In this document: in pieces, positions 37,706-49,231 of the stretch | Layout: every line of letters begins with the position of its first letter | Position numbering within the stretch: the stretch's first letter is position 1 | Assembly (NCBI GenBank): GCA_910589415.1 | Contig: OU342630.1 | Span: 75,636,186-75,700,185 of the forward strand | Length of the DNA stretch: 64,000 nucleotides | Reading direction: 5' to 3' | Source: Malachius bipustulatus | Taxonomy: Eukaryota; Arthropoda; Insecta; Coleoptera; Melyridae | Program-made: the position numbers and the translations under genes | The notes under the pieces: generated by a model | The model's database searches: none | Seen by the model: only the letters and a program-made list of their open reading frames with translations | Told to the model about the DNA's origin: nothing

Positions 37706-39199
37706 GCTGACCTGCTTGTTATTGCTGACCCTCTTAGACTAGCGACTCAACCTACGACCCTTGTTGTCTTTTACTGTCTCATGCTCTCAACGACTATTTT
37801 TCCCTTCTAAGGGTCAAATAGTTCGTTTCAAGTTTAAAGAATAATAATACAAAACCAACAAAAGTTTAACATCAATAATTTAAGTGGAGTATTATTATGT
37901 CGAAAACCACAAATTATAATTTTATTCGCGTTTTCCGTATCAAGTCTAGCAGAAGCAGAAGAGTTGTTGAGCTAAACGTGAAAGCGTGAACTATCATGAG
38001 AAAAGCAGCAGTTGAGATAATTCAGATCGGATCAGTGTAGTAGAAAAGTACCTATAAAAGACAAGGAGGTTACGTTACGTTTACCATAATAAGTATTTAT
38101 CGATAGTTCAATATTTAGTTAAAGATTTTCTTAAAATTAATTTACATCTAATAAATGTAGACTACCCACCTGAAATGTATTGCAAAGCTATAATAAATAA
38201 TGTAGGAATGGTTTTTGACTAACAGTATATATGGTTTGTGTGCTCGACTGCTCGTTAAGATTAGTTCTTGGCAGGTTGGAGGAGGGCGCTATTTTGATGC
38301 CAATTTTTTACTACACATGAACCCCTCTCATGTTCATTCTCTTGGTAAATCCCATTCGTAATAAAGTGGAAAGTCAACCCTCGTCGTAATAGTAAAGGGA
38401 TAACTAAATTTCACCTATCACCATGAAAATAATAATTAGTGTACAGATAATCAGATTATAATGGAATGGAGCATAGGGAAATGAGGTTCAGATTTATCTA
38501 GGACTTAGAAATCCACTCGCTAAGTTTTCGAAAAATTCTCACGACGAGTTACCTGTTATTTTACTATCTTTTTCACTAAACTTGAAGGCCACAGAGCAAG
38601 AGCCTGTAAACAGTTAATACAGATTATTGTAATTAACATCATCTAAGATTGTGCTTAGATTCTTATGTCGAGCTCATCAGGATTATATTAATTGTTATTG
38701 TCCCCTGGTATGTAACACGTATTAAATTCCTAGCTGTGGCGCTTCTGATCTTGATCTCATTATGATTTAGATACGCGTCCGATGAGGCATACGCTAAAGA
38801 GCCAAGCATTATAGCTATTTCGTCGCACTGGAGTGGAGACATGGCATCCCTCTGATCCCGGAAAATTGGAGACTAAGCAGGTGAGCTATGCGCTGCGACA
38901 AGAGCCTAGGGCGCTGTGCTAATTCAGAGGCTGCTAATACCATAATACGCAAATTCAGGCTTTGGATATGCAAGTACAAAAGGACATTTCACGTGCCAAG
39001 TTGTTTATGTTACTATACGGTACAGTACTACCTTAATATGCAAACAATGATGTCGCAAAGTATCCGCCTTGCGTTGAACCCTGCCACAATTACAGTGATT
39101 ATAAATAGAATCTGTCAAGACTCAATCTTTGTGGCAGTTACTGGCTTAGCCCGATTTTTTTTACCGACATCATCAGTAATATCTATGCAACAGAACAAA
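37706..39199. other. Unannotated DNA
   Basis: I see no gene. The 135-codon frame at 38888-39295 is real LINE sequence only in its last quarter. Confidence 0.45.
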
Positions 39200-39440
39200 T
39201 TTAATGTTTTCAATTATAAGTGCACGCACAACATATTTCCAGATCTGTCGAAGATCGCCAGACTGTGCCCTGTGTTCAAAGGTGCATGGCGATGAAGCAG
39301 ATGTTACTTCCTATCGACCTCTATCACTTCTGCCAGTTTTTTTCAAGGTATTCGAGAGTGATTCTGCCGATACTTATTTTCAAGCATGTCAAATGCTATC
39401 TATACCTTTTAGCGTCAACATCCATTATTTGAGCCCAAGT
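39200..39440 (+). pseudogene. LINE RT N-terminal relic
   Basis: One frame reads NIFPDLSKIARLCPVFKG, and the next frame continues DEADVTSYRPLSLLPVFF and KVFES. This is the conserved start of the RT domain in Jockey/CR1-type LINEs (fPDlWKiArVcPvfKkGde...YRPiSllpvfsKvfE). A frameshift lies between the two blocks at about 39290. Only some 240 bp are left. It is the same family type as 32640-34330. Confidence 0.75.
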
Positions 39441-39522
39441 TAATACTCACATTTAGTCCAGTTTACTCAATCTCGATCAGAGGTTGTTGATAGTAGGGCA
39501 AATTAGATAAGGATATACAGTT

Positions 39523-39569
39523 TTTGTGGCGAATTTCCTCTTGAGACATTGTAGGGGGCAATTCGTGCA
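39523..39569. repeat. Dispersed repeat, inverted partner at about 41787-41830
   Basis: GCGAATTTCCTCTTGAGACAT followed by GTAGGGGGCAATTCGTG occurs here and, inverted with a few changes, at about 41787-41830 (CACGAAGTGCTCCCTACCATGT...). It abuts the hairpin at 39565-39750. Confidence 0.55.
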
Positions 39570-39750
39570 GCATAGGAAAAATAGAAAATAGTATATTGTG
39601 AAACAAGTGCACAAAGTAGCATATCAAAAGTACAAATAGAGTGTGAAAATGTTGCGGTATACGAGACGAAGTCGAGTACCGCATTTCACAAAAGTGAGAA
39701 ATTACTATTGTGCACGTGTGTCACACTATACTTTTCCTACGAGCATAACA
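39565..39750. mobile_element. Hairpin MITE
   Basis: Inverted arms run from GCATAGGAAAA (39569) to TTTTCCTACGAGC (39744), with GTGCACAAAGTA against TACTATTGTGCAC and a centre GCGGTATAC-GAGACGAAGTCGA-GTACCGC. Non-coding. Elements with a GAGNNGAAGNCGAG centre are common hairpin repeats in insect DNA, in my general knowledge. Confidence 0.5.
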
Positions 39751-40400
39751 CAAGAAAATTTTTTATTCAATCAAACGGTGGTGTCAACAATATGAGAATC
39801 GGATTGATTCTCGGTCTCAAAAGTATCCATCACTTCACTTTAACGTTTAACTTCGCCAATAATATTTCAATTCACTTTACATAAGTAGGTATGTACTTAT
39901 TTAAAATTAATACAATATTCATTATTATGTAATAATCATAATAATTATGGTTATTACCTATAATCCTGAAACAATAAACATTCCATGATCGACAAATCGA
40001 GTATTACTTACAGTAACTGGACCATCTGATCGCGAGCGTCAGATAATACAATAGAGCTGCGCGAGATATTATTACCGATACCGTCTTGAGTGTTACAAGT
40101 AAATAATACTTATACATATCAGCATAAGAATTATATGTGACTTCATAGTAAAAGTAAATACTGCAAAAAAGCAAAGCGACTGTCTTACCCATCACTATTG
40201 TTGTCATCTAATGCTGTCTATTTAGGTGATCCTACATAGTGTTTGCTCTATGGTTTGGACTATTGATCGCTACTTTTATATGTCAACGTTACTGTCATAA
40301 CTGCAAGACTGTACTGTAATGAACTTTAGGTATGCCTTATGTCACTTTATAAACGCGAGGAATCTTATAGTTTGTGTATAAATAACGATGTGCATATGCT

Positions 40401-41308
40401 CTGTCCACTGAGTGTTGTCCGTTGTCATGCCACACTGATTCTGGCTAAACAATTTAATTTAATTCGATTTGATTCATACACTTATTTCTAAGTCGAACCA
40501 GATGTGGTATCGCAGTTCGTGTCAGTGGCGTGTGAATTGTTTTAACTTTATTATAAATAGCATGTCACCTACCTGCTGGTTGGCGTTTAGAAGAAAGCAT
40601 AACACCTCCGTTTGCTTTTTCTGCAGTAAAATATCCTAGCAATTTAATTTAACCACACAAGACCACGTCCTAAGGAGTTCAATCGTTTCCCAGGCGTTTT
40701 GTGTAATTTTTTGTAGTTCGTTGCGCAAATATACCCAATCCGTTTTTTTAGACGCTAGAAAAACAAGGCAATAGATTTTTAGGCATTCACGTAATTAATA
40801 AGTTACTCGTAGTTTATCACATCGTACAATATCACAGGTAATTCTGCCAATTTCGTATTAAAAACGTTTCAAATAACAAACCAAATTAGTATATTTAACG
40901 CTGTCACTGTCAACTGACAGTAGCCGATGAGCTGTACGACACTCTTATCGTATCAATCTAATGCCCGTATTCACAAACGATAATTTCCTAAATAATTACG
41001 TAATTAATTAAATGAGTGAGATGGAGATATGCAGTTTTTTTGAAATAGAGTGAGATGGGTATAATTGATTACGTAATTATTTAGGAAATTATCGTTTGTG
41101 AATACGGGCATAAGCGTATCAAGACGAGAGTCGTACTTCCGTCTCACTCTCGCTCATCTTTTTAGAATTGCTGACGATTCAAACGTATTTCTGACAATAA
41201 GTACGTCCCAATTTAACTCGATTGACTATGCAATGCAATAGAAGGAGTAAGAAACATAACGAGATGATGTATCCTAAGCTATCACAACAGACAACACTCA
41301 GTGTACAG
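40401..41308. mobile_element. TIR element carrying a nested MITE
   Basis: The terminal repeats CTGTCCACTGAGTGTTGTCC (left, 40401) and the complement of CTGTACACTGAGTGTTGTCT (right, ending 41308) agree at about 27 of 29 bases. The interior holds no transposase frame but does hold the perfect hairpin at 40961-41111. Non-autonomous. Confidence 0.5.
40961..41111. mobile_element. Perfect-arm hairpin MITE (151 bp)
   Basis: Arms ATGCCCGTATTCACAAACGA...TAATTACGTAATTA and the exact complement ending GAATACGGGCAT are about 44 bp each with no mismatch seen; the loop is about 60 bp. The lack of arm decay suggests recent insertion. It sits inside the element at 40401-41308. Confidence 0.75.
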
Positions 41309-41339
41309 ACTATAGTGATACTTTGTATAGTGGTTGTAG

Positions 41340-41761
41340 GAAAAAATATTTCTTGTAAATCGACCTAGATATGATCAGGTAAAGTTGGTTGAGAACTCAA
41401 CTTCTTTAATACTGACAGTTTTATAGAGTTTGTTTGCTTAAAATAAGAAGAAGGTATGGCTTCTTCTATTAAATATCAGAAAAAGAATTTACCAAAAGCA
41501 CGGTTTAAAATAATTTTCATTCATATAAATTTTATATGAATGAAATTAACTTCGTTTTCTGGTTGTCTACCAATGAAAAAAAAACTGAAGTTAATTTCAT
41601 CCATATAAATTTATACCGTTTTATGAAAAAAATATAATAATTGATATTTGATAGAAGAGACCATAGTCTCTATTTTAGGCAATCAAATTCTTTAAAATTG
41701 TAAATATTAAAGAAGCTGAGGTCTCAACTTTACCTCTTTATATCTCGGTCGATTTACGATT
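41340..41761. mobile_element. Inverted-repeat element with nested palindrome
   Basis: GTAAATCGACCTAGATATGA...AACTTCTTTAAT (41355-41410) matches the inverted segment at 41706-41759 with several changes. Inside, TTCATTCATATAAA/TTTATATGAATGAA (41516-41544) is a perfect 29-bp palindrome, and GAAATTAACTTC recurs inverted near 41588. It is a hairpin within a hairpin, non-coding. Confidence 0.55.
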
Positions 41762-43949
41762 TTTTTTTCTCTCCCTCCTGTGCTACACGAAGTGCTCCCT
41801 ACCATGTCTCAAGAGGAAATTCGCCATTAATCGCTCACTCATTACAAACTTTCTCAAGTTTTCTAGAGTTTTCTCAAACAATGTGAAAAAATAATAATTT
41901 ATAGAGTGTCCTATTTCAAATAAAGTTGCAAAGTGTACAGCGATATTGGACCAACCTGTATTTTCAGGTACCTGAAAATAATTCCACAAACTGCATTTTT
42001 GGCCTCCCGTTTGCAGAAATTTTTTGGTTTATTTCGCTAGGTTTAACGGCGTAGATGACTCACCCTCACCCTGTATATATTCTGTTAATTAGGTCAATGT
42101 TTTAAGTGTGGAAGTATTAAAATAATATTCTCATTCTCATATAAAAGAGTAAAGTTTGTGAGATACTCCTTTCTCTATAAACCGATTTGTTTGAATCAGG
42201 TGATAGCTACGATCACCCATATAAATAAATTCCGGCACGACGTTCAATCAACCAGTATATTCATTAGATATGTAAATACTCAATAATTGATTGGCCGTAT
42301 TTGGGGGACTTCATCACTATGACACACTCCAACAGGCTCAATATACCTTCAATTCCCTTTATCAAGAGGGCAATAATAATTATTGTTCTTGGGTATATAT
42401 TTGTATTCCATTTTCATGGATGCAATTTGATAGGGGATTCCTATAATTGTAAGCTGTTTACTATACATACATCAATTATAACTTTCCCCATTATCGTACC
42501 CGATTTCAATATATTGTAGGAGTAGATCTGGAAAAAATTTAACCAAGATAATGAATGTTATTTACCCAGAAGTCTGATAATAATTCTTTCACTTTTGGAG
42601 TCATATTAGAGAGCTTTATATTCAAAACACAATTGAATGGGTGGGGGATCCATCAAATGGTCAATTTAATGAGGGATCAAAAATTCATTCCGCGTAAACC
42701 ATACGCGGAATGAAAATAACATGTACCTACGTCACAGATTCGCAGAAACCTTAATCGGTAGTAGAAAGGCAATCAAAAATTATTTATTAAGGCAAATTTT
42801 TTTAATTTATGTTAGTTTTATTATAGAAATAGATAATGACGTACATGCTGTTTTCATTCCTCATTCGATCTAGGAATAGTAAAACATAATAACGGCAAAC
42901 AACTTTTAAACTGGAATAAAATTGATAAAATTGGATTTCCAATATTTTATGTAAAACAACGGCATAAACGGAATTTGATGCATCTCTATACAATTCGGTA
43001 ATGTTTTTGATTATGATGAGACCATAAGTTAAACAATTCCAATCTACAAAAATACAGATTTTTCTTGTTTAAGATCTTTAACATTGTTTGGTTAAACTGT
43101 TATCTGGCATCGATTTATTCAACTTATTTTGAAAATTTCATAAAAGTTCGGAAAAGAATTCATTGAGAGTTGGTTGTGATCCTAAGTTCTATTATTACTT
43201 TACATAATTGTTTTATAATTATTTTTTAGCTATGATAGATTTGTTATAACACTTCGGAAAAAGCACGTTAATGTAACTAAATAACCGCCCATCAATGAAA
43301 TATAAAATTAGAATCAATAATTAATTTAAAAGTGTATATGAGTGAGGTTATCATCAATTTAAAATGTGTTTCCACTACGTTAACGTTACTTTCAAAATGA
43401 TCATTTGTATAATGTTTATATATTCAATTATTGAACTCATTGACTCATGCAGTAGCTTGTTTCATTTGTTTATTAACTTGGCAAAAAAAAATTATTGTAT
43501 TGTAAATATTAAAGCATTGACCTAGTCAAGTCTTTGAAGCTTTTACAATCATAATTTATACAACAAAATTTGCATTATTCTAATTATCGATTTTGCTGAT
43601 CATTATGACAGAAGAGCGGTGCGGTAAAAGCTAAATAGCAAAGATCATTTCTTACCAGACTGCGATAGTTTGTTCAAGAATAATACTTAGCTCAATAATA
43701 TCTAGCTTAACTTGTAAAGATTTTTTTAAAAGATCCGGTTAAATCAAAAATATATTTCCAGGAGGTCCGGTTATAGCTCAAAATATCTTTCCAGAAGGTT
43801 TTCACCCGGTTAGCTAAAAAAAAATAGATTATAGAAGATCAGATTAGCTCTAAAAATATATTTTTAGAAAGTCCAGTTAGCTAAAAATAATTTTAATGTA
43901 GAATAGAATGACAATCGCGCTCTTCGTTTCGTGGCTTCTATATTTTTGA
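41762..43949. other. Unannotated DNA
   Basis: I see no gene. A solitary CACCCTG-TA end lies at 42067-42075. The region 43690-43890 repeats a short theme (ATCCGGTTA...CTCAAAATAT, AGGTCCGGTTA, AAGTCCAGTTAGC) about four times, a decayed tandem of roughly 50 bp. Confidence 0.45.
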
Positions 43950-43950
43950 A

Positions 43951-44225
43951 TTCAGCAACACCCAAGTATGATGCGACCTGGAATCATTCGCGTTCATCGA
44001 AGATACGTGTCAGCCCCTGCCAAGTTTCGAGGCGCACCGAGGCTGGGAGTTTTTTTAGTTACCGAACAAAATGTCTAACGGATCGCTCCATTGGAACTAC
44101 GTGGTTTGACTTGTATTTTTTTCAGCAACATTCAAAGACGGTACTATCTGGTGTCACTTGCATTCAGCGGAGATATTTGTCAGCAAAGTCTCTGTCAAAT
44201 TTCGTAGGTATAGCACCGAGGTTCG
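43951..44225. repeat. 170-bp direct repeat, two diverged copies
   Basis: TTCAGCAACA at 43951 recurs at 44121, followed in both by similar order of motifs: TTCGCGTTCATCG/TTGCATTCAGCGGAGATA, TGTCAGC, AAGTTTCG/AAATTTCG, GCACCGAGG. Copies are about 65-70% alike. The second copy runs into the foldback element at about 44222, and a TCTAACG(G/A) motif occurs at the equivalent point of both. Confidence 0.45.
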
Positions 44226-45930
44226 GAGATTTCAGAGTCTAACGAGACTAGCCCTCCCCCCCTCCGTTTTCGAGGATGCTGAATACGATGGTGGTGGTTT
44301 AAACTCTTCTCGAGTTGACCGCACCCCCTAAAACGGCCAAAAACCACCCCTATGAAGGGTAAATCACGGAACCTCTTTCTCTTGGCGGCCAAAGTTGTAT
44401 CACCCCCCGTTTTCGAGGTCGCTGAACGCGATGCTGACGTCGAGGTCGATCCTCGACGCCCGCCAACCCCTCTACGCGGCCAAGAACAACCCAACGGAAG
44501 GGGTGAAACGAGAACTCGCCGCGTGAAATCGACGAAAATCCGTCCCCGCCCGTTTTCGAGGTCGCTGAACGCGATGCTGACGTCGAGGTCGGTCCTCGAC
44601 GCCCGTCAACCCCTCTACGCGACCAAGAACAATCCACGGAAGGGGTGAAACGGGAACTCGCCGCGTGAAATCGACGAAAATCCGTCCCCTCCCGTTTTCG
44701 AGGTCGCTGAACGCAATGCTGACGTCGAGATCGGTCCTCGACGCCCGCTAACCCCTCTACGCGGCCAAGAACAACTCCCGGAAGGGGTGAAACGGGAACT
44801 CGCCTAAGTTCATTTTGTTTTGAATTTGAAACATAACCTTATATTTTCATTTATGAAAATAAGCTTAAAAAGGTGTCTTTAAAATTCTTTAATTACATAA
44901 ATTAAATTAATATTTTGTGTATAAATGTTTTTGATTTGTGGCAGGAAAAATGCAGAGACAGGTTATTAGGGCACTTAATTCTGCAAGAGGTAACAAAGAG
45001 TGATGATGATGCACACCATCACTTCAAAGTCGAACGATTGCCGCCTTAATTTTAGAAAGTAGCGCTAGAGAGCGTTTAAATTCTCCGCTACCATATGATA
45101 CGTAGCGATATGGACCGCTTAGTGCCGTTGAACGCAAAATGATTTTTAGCGATACCAATCGCTCCGGATCGCTCCCTCCCGTTCAACGCACCTGTTTTGT
45201 TTTGTGTCCCTGGGATGCCGCGAGCGCGCGTCAGAATGTAACTCGGTCGTATGTAAATCAGAGCACGCTCTGCCCACCCCTCTTTATATTTTATTTGTTA
45301 ATGAAAAACCCTTACTCATGATTGTTTTATTTTTATAATTTTTTTTTTCTTTCTCATGTTACTTTTTCACCTTCTTCCGGGGGTTGTTCTTGGCCGCGGA
45401 GAGGGGTTGGCGGGCGTCGAGGACCGACCTCGACGTCAGTATCGCGTTCAGCATCCTCGAAAACGGGCGGGGACGGATTTTCCTCGATTTCACGCGGCGA
45501 GTTCCCGTTTCAACCCTTCCGGGGGTTCTTCTTGGCTGCGAGATATGTTGGCGGGCGTCGAAGACCAACCTCGACGTCAGCATCGCGTTCAGCGACCTCG
45601 GAAACGGGCGGGGACGGATTTTCGTCCATTTCCCGCGACGAGTTCCCGTTTTACCCATTCCGGGGGTTGTTCTTGGCCGCGTAGAGGGGTTGGCGGGCAT
45701 CAAGAACCGACCTCGACGTCAGCATCGCTATCAGCGACCTCGGAAACGGGGGGTGACACAAGTTTGGCCGCCAAGAGAAAGAAGTTCGTGATTTACCCTT
45801 CATAGGGGTGGTTTTTGGCCGTTATAGGGGGTGCGGTCAACTCGAGAAGAGTTTAAACCACCACCATCGTATTCAGCATCCTCGAAAACGGGGGGAGGGC
45901 TAGTCTCGTTAGACTCTGAAATCCGAGCAC
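44222..45930. mobile_element. GC-rich foldback element with mirrored tandem arrays
   Basis: The outer arms CGGAGATTTCAGAGTCTAAC (44224) and the complement near 45925 are inverted copies. Each arm contains one diverged unit (about 146 bp) plus three units of about 142 bp; the left-hand units start CGTTTTCGAGG at 44408, 44551 and 44693. The right arm mirrors the order, units and diverged outer unit (45370-45900). A 540-bp AT-rich spacer separates the arms. Open frames in the arms (Ser/Arg/Gly-rich) are by-products of repeats without stops. The architecture resembles Drosophila FB elements; the sequence itself is not one I recognise. Confidence 0.8.
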
Positions 45931-47029
45931 TTTTCGGATTTTTTTTCGACTCACAGAATCCACTATTTTTTAGAAGCTCGAAAGGAGTTCCCTATATCCC
46001 GAAGTGTCTTTTCTCTAACCTACATCCTCCACTACTTTAATCGAGTGTAAGTAAACAAAAAAAAAAAACATTTATTATACACACCAACATTACATTCATG
46101 ACATTCATAGATACTTTATTATAGTAGAGTGCAATAGATTGGCTTTAGTGGAGGTATTATGTGAAAAAAATTCCTTGTATTTATCAACCAATTTCTGCTA
46201 GGAATCAAGGACGCTGTCAATTATCTTGTAAAAATAACAAATTATGTTCTGCAATTTTCAACGTCCTGAAGGATACTTTGAATTTGGCCTTATTGAATGT
46301 CAGGATAACACAATTTGGATCCAAATGTTACGACGTCAAGGCAGAATTATGCAGAAAAGTGATTAAGCGTGTCTCCTTTCTAAGCCCTGCTGAAAGAAAT
46401 ATTTTACTCACACAGGCTTTTAAAGTAACAGTCAGTAGGACAGAATTCCATACATTTTTCCAAATTACTTTCTTGCTCATAAGGCTGTAGGATTAAATCG
46501 ATATAAGCGTTTTTCTCCAATAAATAACTTTTTTTAACTTCAAAAGCAAAATTGAATGACTCTCTAAATGATATTTTTCCAAGCAATCCCACTTCTGTTT
46601 TTCATGCTGAGTCAATTTTACCCACCTGAGAACTTTGCGCCAATAGTAAAAGAAGTTAATTTGAAACCACGATTGTACGGACAACGTACCCCTGTGCTCA
46701 ATCTCGATATATATTTATTACAATTTTCCTAATATGGATAATGATCATCAGTTTTTGTCTATACCTTCGAATAACACTGTGAATATGCTGCGAATATTTT
46801 TTAACGCAACATTATACATTTTTATATTGCTTTATGAGAGAAATAATTCGAAAATCATCTCACATTTACAATTTTACCAATTTTTTCATAACGACTTATA
46901 ATAAATTGTAGTAAGTAATTTAACCCAGTAATATATCTTAAACCTTTTTTCAGTAGTGAATCAAGCGGCACCTTCGACTGCCTTTGAATGTCTTGAAAGA
47001 GAGGGGGCGTAACTGGAAGAGCATCAGAA
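45931..47029. other. Unannotated DNA with a 109-codon frame
   Basis: The frame at 46161-46490 (plus) begins at GTG, not ATG, and its product is not recognised, although Cys occurs repeatedly in its first half. No splice or promoter evidence accompanies it. Confidence 0.35.
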
Positions 47030-47235
47030 GCGGCATAGCGAAAGGAGGCAGAGGCTTCGAGTTTCGGCGGCGTCCGCTGACGATGCTGCGGCAGCACTGG
47101 GCCCAGCCCGCGCGGCGATCAATATCGTACACTCCCAAAGACCGGTCCTTCATTCCCGATCCCGATGTGAATGCCCCAGTCACATGGTCCCTAGGCCAGA
47201 GCACCCGGCGCCCCAAACTACGAGATTCACGAGCA
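47030..47235. other. Isolated GC-rich island of unknown nature
   Basis: This sequence is markedly richer in G+C than its AT-rich flanks, with runs such as GGGCCCAGCCCGCGCGGCGA and CCCTAGGCCAGAGCACCCGG. It is open in frames on both strands, as expected of GC-rich DNA, without a family that I can name. It might be part of an old coding exon, a structured RNA gene or a foreign fragment. Confidence 0.3.
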
Positions 47236-47836
47236 TCGTATAGCTGTGTTTATGAATTTTGATAAAGAAATTCTGGGTCAAGAACTACAATCTCAGCCGG
47301 GTGCTATTCTTACCCGCCAGAAAAAGTATCCGGTCACTATGATGGTGTTTTGGAAAAGTTCAGATGTGCTATAATTGTTAATATTTCTTAGATTTGTATT
47401 ATTGGTAGAGAATTTTTTACTACAAAACAAAATATTACAAAAATAAAAATAAAAAGTTTATCAAATTATTAAATAACAAAAAAATTCTCAGAGCTCTTTT
47501 TTTGTATCTTCCCGTCTTAAAGCTATGAAGTTTCTCAAATCTCAGAAAGATGGAAGTTGAGTTGAAATTATGGAATTGGTCTCTTTTTATAAACTATGTT
47601 CTTTCTGATTAATTAAATAATTAGTTAATTAAATAGATACTTTCATGTTCTTAACAAGGTTTCCTTGCTCTCCAACTCTAGTTTTCAAATAAAAATTTGT
47701 ATACCTAATTATAAATAACCAGCAGTTTTTTAAATTGTAAATTTTTTTCAATCTACAACTATCTCATGTTGAAGTGCGCCATAGTGGCCATAGTTATGTA
47801 GTTTCTTTTGCCAAGCATAAATATCCAGAATATAGG
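47236..47836. other. Unannotated DNA
   Basis: I see no gene; AT-rich with A/T runs. Confidence 0.45.
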
Positions 47837-49231
47837 TAGGTATTTTTTTATTTTTATTTATTTTTATTTTATTTTATTTCTTAACTAGCCATTCAACAGT
47901 CAGGAGACCAATGGATATGCAAAAGGTAACTAGTATACAGAAATGTATTTATATTAACTAAAAATAGCGGAACAATAGAATGAATTTTACAGAATTAGGT
48001 ATTATTACAAATTTAATTAACCTGTTAGGTTTTTAAAAGAACAGCCTTTACTTCCTCGGTCGATGCAGAAAAAATGTCAAGGGTCTGTTGAATTTGCAGT
48101 AGAGAGAGCACATATTATAAATTGGAGAGTGCTGCATCAGACTTGTGCGTGCATGACTCAGGTAAAAAGTATAACTAAATCTCGCTTCGAGTCTTGGGGT
48201 AGCGATGTTTAAACGAGCCAGAAGGTTAGGACAGTCACAGTCAATCAAATATGTCACCAGTTTATGCAAGAACAAGACCGCTGCAGACTCTCTGCGGGTT
48301 TTCAGACTCTGAAGTGAGAACTGGTTCAGCAGTGAGTCTTGGGGGTAACCTATTGGAGGATAAACAGAGGTGATCTTGTAGCTGAGAAATTTGAGAAAGC
48401 GTCGTTGTACATTTTCAAGCGAGTTTATGTGAATTTGTGAGCTGGGGGACCATACCATTGAAGCGTACTCCAGAGCAGGTCGGATCAGTGTCACAAACAG
48501 GGTAATACAAGTGTCGATGTTCGAAAACTCTTTGGAATGCCTTATGACCGCTCCAATGGATCTACATGCAGAATTGTTGACATGAGCAATGTGATGTGAA
48601 AAAGTCAATTTTGAATCGAAGAAGACACCCAAATCCTTCACCGACTCAACCCTTGGAATGACCTCACCACCGATTGTGTAACTACAGACCGCCCCCGACT
48701 TGCTCCTCGTATACGAGACAATGGCACACTTATTGATATTGATTTTAAGAGAGTTTTTGGAGCACCAAGATGTTAAGGTGTCCAAGTCTGTCTGCAACGG
48801 GGAGACACTGTCCGTCAATTGGATTTCAGAGAATATTTTCATATCATCTGCGTAAAGAAGGCACCCACACTTAAGATGTTGCGTGATATCATCAATAAAT
48901 ACATTAAAAAGCAAGGGACCCAGCACTGATCCCTGGGGAACACCAGAAAAGACAGGGCTGGGATGCGAGCGAAAACCAGCAAGTTCGACAAACTGATATC
49001 TGTTTGACAGGTAGTTTCTTATTAGGTTAACAAGGGGCTGTGAGAAACCAAAGCAGTCGAGCTTCGCGATGAGGACGCTGTGGGAGATCGAGTCAAATGC
49101 TTTACTAAAATCCGTATAGATGACATCGACTTGACGTCCAGCGTCAAGTGATTCGGAAATAGACTGGGTGAGAGAGGCCATGAAGTTTGTGATGGTGGAT
49201 CTTCCTTTAATGAATCCGTGTTGAGAGTATT
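47837..49231 (-). mobile_element. 5'-truncated Jockey/CR1-type LINE
   Basis: The element runs on the minus strand from an abrupt 5' cut at about 49231, beside an ATT microsatellite, through the RT frame, about 165 bp of 3' UTR and a tail of (T)AAAA repeats at 47840-47880. The missing 5' part (ORF1, endonuclease, early RT) is the usual result of incomplete target-primed reverse transcription. Target duplications were not clear. Confidence 0.8.
48048..49230 (-). CDS. LINE reverse transcriptase, C-terminal two thirds
   Basis: This is a non-LTR reverse transcriptase that copies element RNA at nicked DNA. The open frame starts upstream of the first ATG (49181) with QHGFIKGRSTITNF, so the true protein began further out. 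Counting from that ATG: TDFSKAFDSI near residue 24 (motif A), FSGVPQGSVLGP at about 80-92, the catalytic YADD at 110-113, KINKCAIVSY and LGVFFDSKLTFSHHI (thumb), RPALEYASMVWSPSS, and a C-terminus ending HRPRK at 377. There are no internal stops, so the insertion is fairly young. It lacks the endonuclease and cannot move itself. Confidence 0.9.

Noticed and set aside
44195..45805. Several overlapping Ser/Arg/Gly-rich open frames on both strands
   Set aside because: All lie in the mirrored GC-rich tandem repeats, where stop codons are rare; the repeated peptide themes just follow the 142-bp units.
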